Positions 30,121-39,623 of a stretch of DNA of 64,000 nt are shown here, piece after piece (the first letter of the stretch is position 1; every line of letters starts with the position of its first letter). Under the pieces are notes generated by a model. The model made no database searches, was not told where the DNA came from, and saw nothing but the letters and a program-made list of their open reading frames with translations. The stretch comes from Bacillus safensis. GTDB lineage: Bacteria; Bacillota; Bacilli; Bacillales; Bacillaceae. Location: NCBI GenBank assembly GCA_030159235.1, contig BSBG01000001.1:773617-837616 (forward strand). Reading direction: 5' to 3'. Position numbers and translations under genes: made by a program.

Positions 30121-30976
30121 AATGAATATACATATCACTAACGAGAATATCCTTTAGCACACTTGTTGGAATCGTAAATTCAACAACACCCATGTAACCA
30201 GGCGCCACAGCATATTCGTTAAAGGAAATCACAAGCTTCCCTTTTGAATTGATATAGAAGCTTTGATCTAGCTGAATCTTCTTAAATGGATCCGCCATAT
30301 CTTGCTTGCCAATCCAGTAGATCTTGTTTGAATCCTCTTTCATCTGTTTCTTCATTTGTTCTTTAATATTTTCACTAATCACATCAATATAACGGTCATC
30401 TTTAAACAGGCTTGGTAATGTAATAAGAACATGGTTTTTCTTATCAACGGTATCATACGTCATTTCTTCTGCCGCAGAAGCCTGAGTCGTCACCTTGTAT
30501 CGACCTAGTGAAAGAATTTGATCATTGTTCGTTCTCACTTCATATCCGCTCTCAACACTTAAATGACCATTTTTATAACCCTTTGTTTCCTTTTCAAAAT
30601 CTTGATACAGCTTTTTGTTTTCATCTAAATATTTTTGATTTAGGCTGTCTTGTAATGTTCCATCCCCAAGCCCTGAAACGTGTGGTGTTTTGAGATCAAT
30701 ATTCGTTCCTTGATCGCTCTTTTTAAATTCTGTAAATGTCACGACTTTCACCAGCTCACCAATGACAGGTACCTCTGAAATCGCTCTTGCTGCCTGTGGA
30801 CTGACATTAACAGTTGTGACAAAAAGAGCAGCTGCAGCAACAAGACCGATCGTCCATTGCTGAAAATGGGGTTTTTTATTTTTTCGTTTTAACGTTCGTT
30901 CAATCATAGCATCATATTCCGGCGGAATTGGGATTTCTAAATATTCATCTTTTAACTGTTCCAAATGCTTATCCAT
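30119..30976 (-). CDS. rsiV: Anti-sigma factor RsiV
   Basis: A 285-aa single-pass membrane protein. The cytoplasmic N-terminus (about 1-40) holds the sigma-binding part, a membrane segment GLVAAAALFVTTV follows near 44-58 with an AARA signal-peptidase-like site after it, and the outer part has DUF4163/DUF3298 layout. RsiV of B. subtilis binds lysozyme and is then cleaved to free SigV. Its ATG directly follows the sigV stop (TAAATG), so the pair is translationally linked. Confidence 0.88.
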   Translation of the reverse strand: MDKHLEQLKDEYLEIPIPPEYDAMIERTLKRKNKKPHFQQWTIGLVAAAALFVTTVNVSPQAARAISEVPVIGELVKVVTFTEFKKSDQGTNIDLKTPHVSGLGDGTLQDSLNQKYLDENKKLYQDFEKETKGYKNGHLSVESGYEVRTNNDQILSLGRYKVTTQASAAEEMTYDTVDKKNHVLITLPSLFKDDRYIDVISENIKEQMKKQMKEDSNKIYWIGKQDMADPFKKIQLDQSFYINSKGKLVISFNEYAVAPGYMGVVEFTIPTSVLKDILVSDMYIH

Positions 30977-31471
30977 TTATATTTCCTCCTGTGATAATTC
31001 TACTTTTAAAAGCCGTAGCGCCTTATATAATCTTGTTTTAATGGTGTTTTCATTTTCATCGAGAATCTGGGCGATATCCTCTAGTTTTAAATCTTCAAAA
31101 AATCTCAAGATGATGATGACCCGATACATCTCAGGTAAATCCTCTATGGCCCGTCTGACGTCTTGATCCTCATATACATCTGATTCGCCCTGTGATAAGA
31201 ATTCAAGCGTGTCATCATCTGTCACCTGCACCCGCTTCTTCTTTCGTAAAAAGTCTAGGGCAGCGTTCACCACGATTTTATAAAACCAGCTATGCATCTT
31301 ACTTGCATCCTCTAATCGGTGAACAGATTTGAGTGCTTTATGAATCGCCTCCTGAACGACATCCATAGCATCTTCAGGGTTTTTGACATAGCTATAGGAC
31401 AATCGATAAAAACTGTGTTTATGCTCCATTACGTAATCCGCAAATTGATCATCAATTTTTCGTTTCTTCAT
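30977..31471 (-). CDS. sigV: ECF sigma factor SigV
   Basis: A 164-aa extracytoplasmic-function sigma factor with region 2 (DAMDVVQEAIHKALKSVHRL) and region 4 (LPEMYRVIIILRFFEDLKLE, ending in an HTH). Pairing with an RsiV-type anti-sigma factor identifies it as SigV, the lysozyme-response sigma factor. In B. subtilis oatA and yrhK follow rsiV; here neither does. Confidence 0.88.
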   Translation of the reverse strand: MKKRKIDDQFADYVMEHKHSFYRLSYSYVKNPEDAMDVVQEAIHKALKSVHRLEDASKMHSWFYKIVVNAALDFLRKKKRVQVTDDDTLEFLSQGESDVYEDQDVRRAIEDLPEMYRVIIILRFFEDLKLEDIAQILDENENTIKTRLYKALRLLKVELSQEEI

Positions 31472-31524
31472 TTTACAAAGAGCTCCTTTATCTTAAATGC
31501 GCATCTGTTATTTCTTACATTGGA

Positions 31525-31554
31525 TAGACGCGTGCCTTTAGAAAATAGTTTGCG
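31525..31554 (-). promoter_or_regulatory. Candidate SigV autoregulatory promoter
   Basis: On the minus strand GCAAACT (31547-31553) and CGTCTA (31525-31530) are separated by 16 bp. This resembles the ECF pattern with a CGTC -10 known for SigV-type promoters. It stands about 55 bp upstream of sigV. Confidence 0.5.
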
Positions 31555-31599
31555 CTCGATTATTTTTTTAACATGTCATCGCATTTATGTTTCTATACA

Positions 31600-31630
31600 A
31601 AAAGAGCGAACCTGATGGGTTCACTCTTTC
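31600..31630 (-). terminator. Terminator after racemase-like gene
   Basis: Stem GAGTGAACC / GGTTCGCTC on the minus strand (one A-C mismatch) followed by TTTTTG. It overlaps the stop codon of the upstream gene. Confidence 0.65.
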
Positions 31631-32280
31631 GCAGCTATTATTTTTTGATGGACAAAGGATTTTAGGGGAGAAAGCGGATGTATGATAGGAACGCCTGTCT
31701 CCTGCCCCACCTGTTGTGCGGCATGTACCATCGAGAGCTGCATCACACAAATTTCCCCATGCTGCTGCTTTACAGATTGTCTCAGCTGCTCCATGATTCG
31801 CTCATGATAGGCTTGCATATCACCGTTCAAGCAAAGATGAAAGACATCCTCTAGCACAAGGATTTCTGCCTCTACCTGCTTTCCGCGTTCTTGTGCATAT
31901 GTATACAAACGATGCATGGTTCCTTCTACTGTGTCCGGGTTTGAAAACACTAGCTGAAGCGGTCCTTTCCGCTTACAAACCTGTTCAAATAATGGCTCAT
32001 CTATCGACACAATCGGTTGTTTGAACAGATGCTGCTGATCACCTAATGCCGCAATATATTGTGTACACGTTAATAGGATTAGATCAGCTTCTCTTTCTTG
32101 CATCAGTCTATTGATGGCATAGGTTTGCTGATGATGAAGATCAAAAGCGGGATCTTGTTTGGCTCGTTCCATAAATGATGAATCGACTATGTGATGCAGG
32201 TCAAATGCTGTCCGTTGAAAAACGTCTTCGATGTAAGAGATATTGGACGGATGGGCATGGAGGCAGTGTATTCGAATCAT
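31621..32280 (-). CDS. Asp/Glu/hydantoin racemase-like protein
   Basis: A 219-aa protein with the layout of the aspartate/glutamate/hydantoin racemase superfamily. The first catalytic-type Cys is present in LILLTCTQY. In the position where the second Cys normally sits the sequence reads VMQLSMVHAA, so one of the two acid-base cysteines appears to be lost. It could therefore be a decarboxylase-like or non-racemising member. The frame opens at TTG 32283, but GAGGAG favours the ATG at 32280. Confidence 0.6.
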   Translation of the reverse strand: MIRIHCLHAHPSNISYIEDVFQRTAFDLHHIVDSSFMERAKQDPAFDLHHQQTYAINRLMQEREADLILLTCTQYIAALGDQQHLFKQPIVSIDEPLFEQVCKRKGPLQLVFSNPDTVEGTMHRLYTYAQERGKQVEAEILVLEDVFHLCLNGDMQAYHERIMEQLRQSVKQQHGEICVMQLSMVHAAQQVGQETGVPIIHPLSPLKSFVHQKIIAAKE

Positions 32281-32384
32281 CAAGCTCGCTCCTCGCGAAA
32301 GTTTTTAATCATTATATCAATCCTTGTATGAAATAGGGAGCAACATGTCCATATTGTTAGGGAGATATGAAGGAGGGATTCGAA

Positions 32385-33974
32385 TTGAAAGAAGATCAAC
32401 AGCCTAAACCATCTTCAGAATCGGAAGATACCTTAACGAATCGGCAAGGTCATCCCGTAACAGACAATCAAAATATGAGAACTGTTGGGAATAGAGGGCC
32501 CACTACGCTTGAAAACTACGATTTCCTAGAGAAAATCAGTCATTTTGATCGTGAACGTATCCCTGAACGTGTTGTTCATGCACGCGGAGCTGGAGCTCAC
32601 GGTTATTTTGAAGCCTATGGCACATTTGGTGATGAACCCATCTCCACCTATACAAGAGCGAAACTATTTCAGGATAAAGGGAAAAAGACGCCTGTCTTCG
32701 TTCGTTTTTCTTCTGTCATTCATGGCGGTCATTCGCCAGAAACATTGCGTGATCCGAGAGGATTTGCGATTAAATTTTACACAGAAGAAGGCAACTGGGA
32801 TCTCGTTGGGAACAACCTGAAAATTTTCTTTATCCGAGATGCGCTGAAATTCCCTGATTTGGTTCATGCCTTTAAGCCTGATCCTGTCACCAATCGTCAG
32901 GATGGCGAGCGCATATTTGATTTCGTCTCGCAATCACCTGAAGCGACACACATGGTGACATTTCTTTTCTCACCTTGGGGCATTCCAGCGACATACCGCC
33001 ACATGCAAGGCTCAGGTGTTCATGCGTACAAATGGGTAAATCAAGAAGGAAAAGCGGTGCTGGTCAAATATCATTTTGAACCGAAGCAAGGGATTCGCAA
33101 CCTGACACAGGAACAGGCCCAAGCGATTCAAGGTGAAAACTTTAATCATGCCACACAGGATTTATATGAAGCCATTGAGCAAGGAGATTATCCTGAATGG
33201 GAGGTATATGCGCAAATCATGGAAGATGACGCTCATCCTCACCTCGACTTTGACCCGCTTGATCCGACAAAGCTTTGGTACAAGGATGACTATCCATGGA
33301 AACCAATCGGACGAATGGTCTTAAACAAAAATCCAGAAAACTATTTTGCCGAAGTTGAGCAGGTTGCCTTTGGGACCGGGGTTCTTGTAGACGGTTTGGA
33401 TTTCTCAGATGATAAATTGCTTCAAGGCCGCACCTTCTCCTACTCTGACACGCAGCGATATCGTGTAGGGCCAAACTATTTACAGCTGCCGATCAATGCA
33501 CCGAAAAAGCATGTCGCCACTAATCAGCGAGATGGGCAAATGGAATACCATGTCGATCAAGGCAAGGGGCAAAATCCCCATGTGAATTATGAACCCTCCA
33601 TCCTCGGCGGATTAAAAGAAGCGAAGCAAGATGGACAGGATCATACACCATTTGTAGAGGGTAAAGTCAAAAGAGAAGCCATTGACCGGCCGAACAATTT
33701 TGGACAAGCAGGAGAAACGTATCGCCGCTTCAATGATTGGGAGCGCGACGAACTGATTAAGAACTTAGTCAACACCCTTGCCACCTGTCAAACGGACATT
33801 CAAGACCAGATGATCGAAAACTTTACAAAAGCAGATCCTGATTACGGAAAGCGTGTCGCTGACGGCTTAAAAGCCTTTAAACAAGAACAGCCAAGTGGAC
33901 CAATTGGCTCTACTGGCGCAGCACAAGCCGTGGATGATTCCATCAACAACAGCACACCATCAGATCCTTATTAA
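32385..33974 (+). CDS. katX: Monofunctional heme catalase (KatX-like)
   Basis: Decomposes hydrogen peroxide. The distal His lies in [14 protein letters not shown], and the proximal Tyr motif is [14 protein letters not shown]. Compared with the 480-aa vegetative catalases it has a longer polar N-terminus and a C-terminal tail of about 30 residues, like the spore catalase KatX, hence the tentative symbol. AAGGAGGG lies 7 nt before the TTG at 32385 (529 aa), so that start is preferred to the ATG at 32367, which overlaps the ribosome site. Confidence 0.85.
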   Translation: MKEDQQPKPSSESEDTLTNRQGHPVTDNQNMRTVGNRGPTTLENYDFLEKISHFDRERIPERVVHARGAGAHGYFEAYGTFGDEPISTYTRAKLFQDKGKKTPVFVRFSSVIHGGHSPETLRDPRGFAIKFYTEEGNWDLVGNNLKIFFIRDALKFPDLVHAFKPDPVTNRQDGERIFDFVSQSPEATHMVTFLFSPWGIPATYRHMQGSGVHAYKWVNQEGKAVLVKYHFEPKQGIRNLTQEQAQAIQGENFNHATQDLYEAIEQGDYPEWEVYAQIMEDDAHPHLDFDPLDPTKLWYKDDYPWKPIGRMVLNKNPENYFAEVEQVAFGTGVLVDGLDFSDDKLLQGRTFSYSDTQRYRVGPNYLQLPINAPKKHVATNQRDGQMEYHVDQGKGQNPHVNYEPSILGGLKEAKQDGQDHTPFVEGKVKREAIDRPNNFGQAGETYRRFNDWERDELIKNLVNTLATCQTDIQDQMIENFTKADPDYGKRVADGLKAFKQEQPSGPIGSTGAAQAVDDSINNSTPSDPY

Positions 33975-33978
33975 TGAA

Positions 33979-34013
33979 AAAAGAATGCAGCTGATTGGCT
34001 GCATTCTTTTTGT
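33979..34013. terminator. Terminator between catalase and wrbA-like gene
   Basis: Stem AAAAGAATGCAGC / GCTGCATTCTTTT with T-runs for the plus strand and A-run upstream, between convergent genes. Confidence 0.9.
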
Positions 34014-34022
34014 ATATATCTA

Positions 34023-34637
34023 TTAAGCGTTTTGACCTTTCTTGATCCATTCCGCCACATTGACTGTACGTTTTGCCTGATGTTTTACAGCCGCTTCTGC
34101 ATCCTCTTGGATTTTTCCATTTTGGTCAACAGTGACACTTACGCCGTAAGGGTTGCCCCCTGCACCGTATAAGGAGTCATCTGTATATCCAGGAGCGGCA
34201 ATAATAGCTCCCCAGTGGAACATCGTCGTATAAAGGCTGAGAACCGTCTGCTCTTGTCCGCCATTTGCGTTTTGTGCAGAAGTCATCGCACTTACTGCTT
34301 TGTTTGCCAATTTACCTTGGAACCACAAGCCGCCTGTCGTATCTAAGAACTGCTTCATTTGAGCTGGCAGGTTACCGAAGCGTGTCGGCATGCTAAAGAT
34401 GATGGCATCTGCCCACTCTAAATCACTTAATTGAACCTCTGGTACATCCTTTGTTTCGTCTAAATGTGCTTTCCATGCTGGGTTTGATGCAACAACTGCT
34501 TCTGGTGCCAATTCAGCAACCTTTAATACTTTAACTTCAGCACCAGCTGCTTTCGCTCCTGCCTCAGCCCATTTCGCCATCTGATAGTTTGTACCTGTTG
34601 AACTATAATAAATAATCGCTAGTTTTACGTTTTCCAT
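34023..34637 (-). CDS. wrbA: WrbA-type flavodoxin-fold NAD(P)H:quinone oxidoreductase
   Basis: A 204-aa FMN-binding protein that reduces quinones by two electrons. The phosphate loop YYSSTGTNYQMA follows the start, with SMPTRFGNLPAQMKQFLD and the GGNPYGVS segment typical of WrbA. The frame extends 18 codons upstream to a GTG at 34691, but AAAGGAG fits the ATG at 34637 and family members start there. It is the last gene of an mhq-like operon. Confidence 0.88.
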   Translation of the reverse strand: MENVKLAIIYYSSTGTNYQMAKWAEAGAKAAGAEVKVLKVAELAPEAVVASNPAWKAHLDETKDVPEVQLSDLEWADAIIFSMPTRFGNLPAQMKQFLDTTGGLWFQGKLANKAVSAMTSAQNANGGQEQTVLSLYTTMFHWGAIIAAPGYTDDSLYGAGGNPYGVSVTVDQNGKIQEDAEAAVKHQAKRTVNVAEWIKKGQNA

Positions 34638-34709
34638 TTGTTCCATCTCCTTTGGTTTAGTTTGCCCAAAAAGCTTTTGTAAAAATCCCACCTGTATTCC
34701 CCACCTTAT

Positions 34710-35315
34710 TTAAAATTGACGACGATACCATAAAGCTGCGGCATCGACTTCTTCTCTTGTTAACTGATGTCCGCGATTTTCCCAATGAAGTGTAACCGAA
34801 GCGCCCGCACCCTGCAGCAATTGCTCCAGCTCCTGTGATTCCTCTGGTCGACACATTGGGTCATTTTCACCAGCTGCTATAAAGACTTGTTTCCCCTCTA
34901 ATGAAGGCAATGAAACCCCGCGTCTTGGAACCATTGGATGATGCAGGATGGCTCCTTTTAGAGCATCTCCATAATGGAATAACAAGCTTCCAGCAATGTT
35001 CGCCCCATTGGAATATCCGATAGCCACCACATTGTGACGATCAAACCCATATTCGTCGGCTGCTTCTCCGATAAATGTATATAGTTCCTCTGTACGCTCA
35101 ATTAAATCCTGCTCATCAAATACACCCTCTGCCAAACGTCTGAAGAAACGCGGCATGCCGTTTTCTAACACATTTCCTCTCACACTAAGAACAGATGCAT
35201 CAGAATCTACTAAATCTGCAAGCGGCAATAAATCTTCTTCCGTCCCGCCAGTTCCATGCAGTAATAATAGGACAGGTCTTTGTTCATTCTTTCCTTTTCG
35301 AAAAAGATGCTTCAT
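34710..35315 (-). CDS. mhqD: MhqD-like carboxylesterase
   Basis: A 201-aa alpha/beta hydrolase of the phospholipase/carboxylesterase family. LLLLHGTGGTEEDLL forms the oxyanion-hole strand, GYSNGAN is the nucleophile elbow, and ENRGHQLT supplies the His. It closely resembles B. subtilis MhqD, part of the methylhydroquinone-response regulon. Two consecutive ATGs exist; the second (35315) is best spaced from AAAGGAG. It overlaps the mhqO-like stop codon. Confidence 0.88.
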   Translation of the reverse strand: MKHLFRKGKNEQRPVLLLLHGTGGTEEDLLPLADLVDSDASVLSVRGNVLENGMPRFFRRLAEGVFDEQDLIERTEELYTFIGEAADEYGFDRHNVVAIGYSNGANIAGSLLFHYGDALKGAILHHPMVPRRGVSLPSLEGKQVFIAAGENDPMCRPEESQELEQLLQGAGASVTLHWENRGHQLTREEVDAAALWYRRQF

Positions 35316-36265
35316 CATGAATCTCCTTTCCCTTTGATTTCTCTCACTTCAATTGGCAGCACAATTTGTTCAATCTGACGGCGCTGCGCCTCATATTGCT
35401 GTGGAAGTTTCAATGCTTCACCCATTGTTTCCACTGATTCATCGTGTGCAAACCCTGGAGGATCAGTAGCAATCTCAAATAATATGCCCCCAAGCTCTCT
35501 AAAATAAATAGCATTAAAATAATTTCGATCTTGCACAGGTGTCACCTGATACCCGCTTTGTGCAATATGTCTTTGCCAATCTAATTGATCCTGATCATCT
35601 GTTGCTCTCCATGCAATATGGTGCACAACTCCAACACCCATACGTCCTCTTGGAACAGGTGTGATGTTCACATCAATGACATTGCCTATTTCACCAAACG
35701 AACGGAATCTCACATAGTCTCCTTCTTCACCGACTCGTTCAAGTCCCATCGTTTGCTCTAGCAGCTGCATTGTTTGCTCCGGCTGCGAAGTTAATAAAAC
35801 AGCCCCGCCAAATCCTTTAATCGCTACATCTGGTGTGACACCGTTAAATGCCCACTCATTTTGCTTTCCTTCCGCACGCTCTACAAGCTCAATCAACAAG
35901 CCGTGTGGATCTTCAAATGAGAGAAAAGCTTCGCCAAAGCGTTCAACCATTTCATAAGAGATATCAAACTGCTCAAGACGTTCCTTCCAGAATGAGAAAG
36001 CGCCTGTCGGTACAACATATGTTGTCACGCCCACTTGACCTGCGCCAATTTGTCCTTTTTGTGCACCCGGCCAAGGGAAAAATGTAATAATGGTTCCTGG
36101 AGATCCGCCTTCATTTCCAAAATATAAATGGTATGTGCCCGGATCATCAAAATTCACGGTCTTCTTCACCAGACGAAGCCCTAAAACACCTGCATAAAAA
36201 TCAACGTTCTCCTGAGGATGACCCACAATGGCTGTAATATGGTGAATTCCTTCTGTTTTTTTCAC
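35315..36265 (-). CDS. mhqO: Ring-cleaving dioxygenase, MhqO/MhqA type
   Basis: A 316-aa two-domain VOC protein. The opening GIHHITAIVGHPQENVDFY and the central VHHIAWRATDDQDQLDW supply His metal ligands, and FEIATDPPGF carries the acidic ligand. MhqO and MhqA of B. subtilis protect against hydroquinones and catechols. The frame opens at an ATG at 36286 that lies before the AGGAGG, so the GTG at 36265 (9 nt after it) is the likely start. It is the first gene of the operon behind the palindrome at 36334. Confidence 0.85.
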   Translation of the reverse strand: MKKTEGIHHITAIVGHPQENVDFYAGVLGLRLVKKTVNFDDPGTYHLYFGNEGGSPGTIITFFPWPGAQKGQIGAGQVGVTTYVVPTGAFSFWKERLEQFDISYEMVERFGEAFLSFEDPHGLLIELVERAEGKQNEWAFNGVTPDVAIKGFGGAVLLTSQPEQTMQLLEQTMGLERVGEEGDYVRFRSFGEIGNVIDVNITPVPRGRMGVGVVHHIAWRATDDQDQLDWQRHIAQSGYQVTPVQDRNYFNAIYFRELGGILFEIATDPPGFAHDESVETMGEALKLPQQYEAQRRQIEQIVLPIEVREIKGKGDS

Positions 36266-36333
36266 TTTTAATGACCTCCTAATCATGAAGTAAAAAGCCT
36301 CTATTCATTATGTCATTACTGACGTCTTTATAT

Positions 36334-36351
36334 TATCTCGAATTCGAGATA
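36334..36351. promoter_or_regulatory. MhqR-type operator, perfect palindrome
   Basis: TATCTCGAATTCGAGATA is an 18-bp perfect palindrome 69 bp upstream of the mhqO-like start. It agrees with the operator recognised by MhqR, the MarR-type repressor of the B. subtilis mhq genes. No mhqR gene lies in this window. Confidence 0.8.
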
Positions 36352-36371
36352 TTAAACCAAAAAAATATATT

Positions 36372-36389
36372 TATCTCGAATTAAGGATA
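36372..36389. promoter_or_regulatory. Second, imperfect MhqR-type operator
   Basis: TATCTCGAATTAAGGATA repeats the first half of the palindrome exactly and the second half imperfectly, 38 bp upstream of the first copy. The segment 36390-36432 shows nothing further. Confidence 0.55.
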
Positions 36390-36432
36390 TGATGTTTTTA
36401 AATAAATGTCAACGATTTTTGTTTTTTCTTTT

Positions 36433-36472
36433 AAAAAAGCAGAGCTGCTTCCCTATAAACAGCCTTGCTTTT
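36433..36472 (-). terminator. Orphan terminator-like hairpin
   Basis: On the minus strand AAGCAAGGCTG and CAGCTCTGCTT pair (one mismatch, one wobble) and run into TTTTTT. It belongs to no gene visible here; it may back up the rpsR terminator or be left from a lost gene. Bases 36473-36655 show no other feature. Confidence 0.5.
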
Positions 36473-36655
36473 CCTTGATTATGACAGTAGTTTTTTCTTT
36501 ACGACTAGGTTATATCCCAGCAAATCTAAATCAATCATTCCTCAACAATGATAAAAAAATATAGAAAACGCTAAAAAGTTGCTGATATGTAAAACATAAC
36601 TAATATATTTTCACATGATCAGTTTAAACTTTTAATATCTATTTTATATACTAAA

Positions 36656-36687
36656 AAAAGCGAAGAGCTCGAGGCTCTCCGCTTTTT
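36656..36687 (-). terminator. Terminator after rpsR
   Basis: Stem AAAGCGGAGAGC / GCTCTTCGCTTT on the minus strand followed by T residues, 12 bp past the rpsR stop. Confidence 0.9.
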
Positions 36688-36698
36688 AAGTCAACGAC

Positions 36699-36944
<246 letters not shown>

Positions 36945-36978
36945 TCACACCTTTCCTTTAGTCATTTTTTCAGATCAA

Positions 36979-37524
36979 TTAGAATGGCAAATCATCATCG
37001 GAGATGTCAATCGGTTTACCATCATTCGCAAATGGGTCATCATTGAAGCTATTTCCCTGATTACGATTTTGTTGGTTGCTTTGATTGCCATATGGATTTT
37101 GATTTGGTTCATTTCCGAATGGATTCTGATCGTTTTGGCTACCGCCATAATACTGGCCTCCGCTATTGCCACCGCCGCTGTATCCACCTGAACCAGCACC
37201 GCCGCTCTTAGGCTCAAGAAATTGAACACTTTCAGCTTGAACCTCTGTCACGAAGACACGCTGTCCTTGCTGATTTTCATAGTTTCTTGTCTGCAAACGA
37301 CCGTCTACACCGGCAAGACTTCCTTTTTTCAAGAAATTAGCCACGTTCTCGGCTTGTCTTCTCCAAGTAACACAGTTAATGAAATCGGCTTCACGCTCTC
37401 CAGATTGATTCGTAAACGTACGATTCACAGCTAGAGTAAACGTGGCTACAGCCGCACCATTAGGCGTGTAGCGAAGCTCAGGGTCTTTTGTTAGTCTTCC
37501 GACCAATACAACACGGTTTAGCAT
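36979..37524 (-). CDS. ssbA: Single-stranded DNA-binding protein SsbA
   Basis: A 181-aa protein with an N-terminal OB fold ([19 protein letters not shown]), a Gly/Asn/Gln-rich linker (about 110-165) and the C-terminal partner-binding tip DDDLPF. It coats single-stranded DNA at the fork and recruits replication and repair proteins. Confidence 0.97.
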   Translation of the reverse strand: MLNRVVLVGRLTKDPELRYTPNGAAVATFTLAVNRTFTNQSGEREADFINCVTWRRQAENVANFLKKGSLAGVDGRLQTRNYENQQGQRVFVTEVQAESVQFLEPKSGGAGSGGYSGGGNSGGQYYGGSQNDQNPFGNEPNQNPYGNQSNQQNRNQGNSFNDDPFANDGKPIDISDDDLPF

Positions 37525-37560
37525 ATTGAAAGACCACCTTTAAATATATATTTCAATGAT

Positions 37561-37869
<309 letters not shown>

Positions 37870-37923
37870 CTAAGCGGCCCTATACGGGCAAGGAGCAATA
37901 AATTATATTACTCACAATTGTAT

Positions 37924-37952
37924 ATTATATCAAATCACTTGGCCTATGACAA
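37924..37952 (-). promoter_or_regulatory. rpsF-ssbA-rpsR sigma-A promoter
   Basis: Minus-strand -35 TTGTCA (37947-37952), 17-bp spacer, -10 TATAAT (37924-37929). The leader between it and rpsF contains a small hairpin GCCC-GTATA-GGGC. Confidence 0.82.
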
Positions 37953-37956
37953 GGAC

Positions 37957-39057
37957 CTATACGTTAAAACGGAAATGAATGACGTCTCCATCTTTCACTA
38001 CATATTCTTTACCTTCTAAACGAACTTTTCCTGCTTCTTTAGCAGCAGACATGCTTCCGCCAGCTAGTAAATCCTCATACGCAACCGTTTCAGCACGAAT
38101 AAATCCGCGCTCGAAGTCTGTATGGATGATTCCAGCACATTCTGGCGCTTTCATTCCTTTTTTAAATGTCCAAGCGCGTACCTCTTGCTCACCTGCTGTG
38201 AAATACGTAGCTAATCCTAGAAGTGAATAAGATGCTTTAATTAGCTGATCCAGCCCTGATTCGTTGATACCAAGCTCTTCAAGGAACATCTGCTTCTCTT
38301 CTCCTTCAAGCTCTGCAATTTCAGACTCGATCTTCGCACAAACAATAATCACTTCAGCGTTTTCTCCAGCTGCAAACTCACGAATTTGCTGGACATATTC
38401 GTTACCATCCTGATCTGATACTTCATCTTCACTCACATTTGCTACGTAAAGAACAGGTTTAGACGTAAGTAAATGAAGCTGCTTCACAAGCTTCTGCTGC
38501 TCATCTGTAAATTCAACCGATCTAGCAGATTTTCCAGCTTCAAATGCGTCCTTCAGCTTTTCCAAAATATCAAATTCAGCTACAGCTTCCTTGTCTTTTT
38601 GTTTCGCAAGTTTACTCACACGCGTTAAACGCTTTTCAACCGTTTCTAAATCAGCCAAAATTAATTCTAAATTAATCGTTTCAATATCTGATATTGGGTC
38701 AACCTTACCTGATACGTGTGTAATGTTGTCATCAGCAAAAGCTCTCACCACGTGACAAATCGCATCTACTTGACGAATATGAGAAAGGAATTTATTCCCT
38801 AAACCTTCACCTTTAGATGCACCTTTGACAATACCAGCAATATCAGTGAATTCGAAAGCAGTTGGAACTGTCTTTTTAGGTTGCACTAATTCTGTAAGTT
38901 TTTGTAAACGTTCATCTGGAACTTCTACAATTCCGACGTTTGGATCAATGGTACAAAACGGATAGTTAGCAGACTCCGCTCCAGCCTGTGTAATTGCATT
39001 AAATAGCGTTGACTTCCCGACGTTAGGTAAGCCAACAATACCAGCTGTTAAAGCCAT
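37957..39057 (-). CDS. ychF: Ribosome-binding ATPase YchF
   Basis: A 366-aa Obg-family P-loop protein (B. subtilis YyaF). G1 loop GLPNVGKSTLFNA (8-20), ICAKIESEIAEL, a coiled-coil insertion near 140-165 and a C-terminal TGS domain (EYVVKDGDVIHFRFNV). Unlike other Obg proteins the family prefers ATP. It lies just upstream of the rpsF operon. Confidence 0.95.
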   Translation of the reverse strand: MALTAGIVGLPNVGKSTLFNAITQAGAESANYPFCTIDPNVGIVEVPDERLQKLTELVQPKKTVPTAFEFTDIAGIVKGASKGEGLGNKFLSHIRQVDAICHVVRAFADDNITHVSGKVDPISDIETINLELILADLETVEKRLTRVSKLAKQKDKEAVAEFDILEKLKDAFEAGKSARSVEFTDEQQKLVKQLHLLTSKPVLYVANVSEDEVSDQDGNEYVQQIREFAAGENAEVIIVCAKIESEIAELEGEEKQMFLEELGINESGLDQLIKASYSLLGLATYFTAGEQEVRAWTFKKGMKAPECAGIIHTDFERGFIRAETVAYEDLLAGGSMSAAKEAGKVRLEGKEYVVKDGDVIHFRFNV

Positions 39058-39253
39058 TCTTTCATCTCCTCTATATCAAACGTGCTCGTTATACTGCGTA
39101 ATATGAACCTAGAGCAATTATAAGTAGGTTTACATGAAAAGACAAGCTAACCATCATGCATTTTCAGTAGAAGAAACATCGTCAAAAAGAATAAATCAGT
39201 GCTTTAAAACGACAAATTGTACCTGGCTCTGCTGTAGAAAAGACAAATTTAAT

Positions 39254-39297
39254 GAAAAAAGCATGAGGCCTACTTAAGCAGTTGGCTCCTCATGCTT
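39254..39297 (-). terminator. Terminator overlapping the end of yyzM
   Basis: Stem AAGCATGAGG (39259-39268) / CCTCATGCTT (39288-39297) with a 19-nt loop, followed on the minus strand by TTTTTTC. One arm encodes the last residues of YyzM. Confidence 0.75.
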
Positions 39298-39480
39298 GAC
39301 GAGAATTTTCTTCATTTTTCGTTCAAAATCTCTTCTCGGAATCATCACGCTGTGCCCGCATCCTTCACATTTAATGCGGATGTCCATGCCCAAACGAATG
39401 ATCTTCCACCGATTGGCACCACATGGATGTGGCTTTTTCATTTCAACGACATCATGTAACCCAAATGCTTTGTCTGCCAT
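39274..39480 (-). CDS. yyzM: YyzM, DUF951 family protein
   Basis: A 68-aa protein of the DUF951 family with MKKPHPCGANRWKI and IRIKCEGCGHSVMI. The Cys pairs suggest a small zinc-ribbon-like fold. Function unknown; linked to ychF in many Firmicutes. Confidence 0.85.
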   Translation of the reverse strand: MADKAFGLHDVVEMKKPHPCGANRWKIIRLGMDIRIKCEGCGHSVMIPRRDFERKMKKILVKHEEPTA

Positions 39481-39623
39481 CAGCCTTCACCTCTCTTGCT
39501 CACTTCATTGAATCTATTGTACAAAAAAACGGCGATGGAGGGCAATGCACAAAACAAAGAGCCTCTTTCAATCATTCATCCTATTCTTTTTTATAGAAAA
39601 AACCCTTCTTTTAGATCATTTTA

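Noticed and set aside
36979..37229. Opposite-strand and alternate-frame open frames over ssbA
   Set aside because: They arise from the repetitive Gly/Asn/Gln linker of SsbA.
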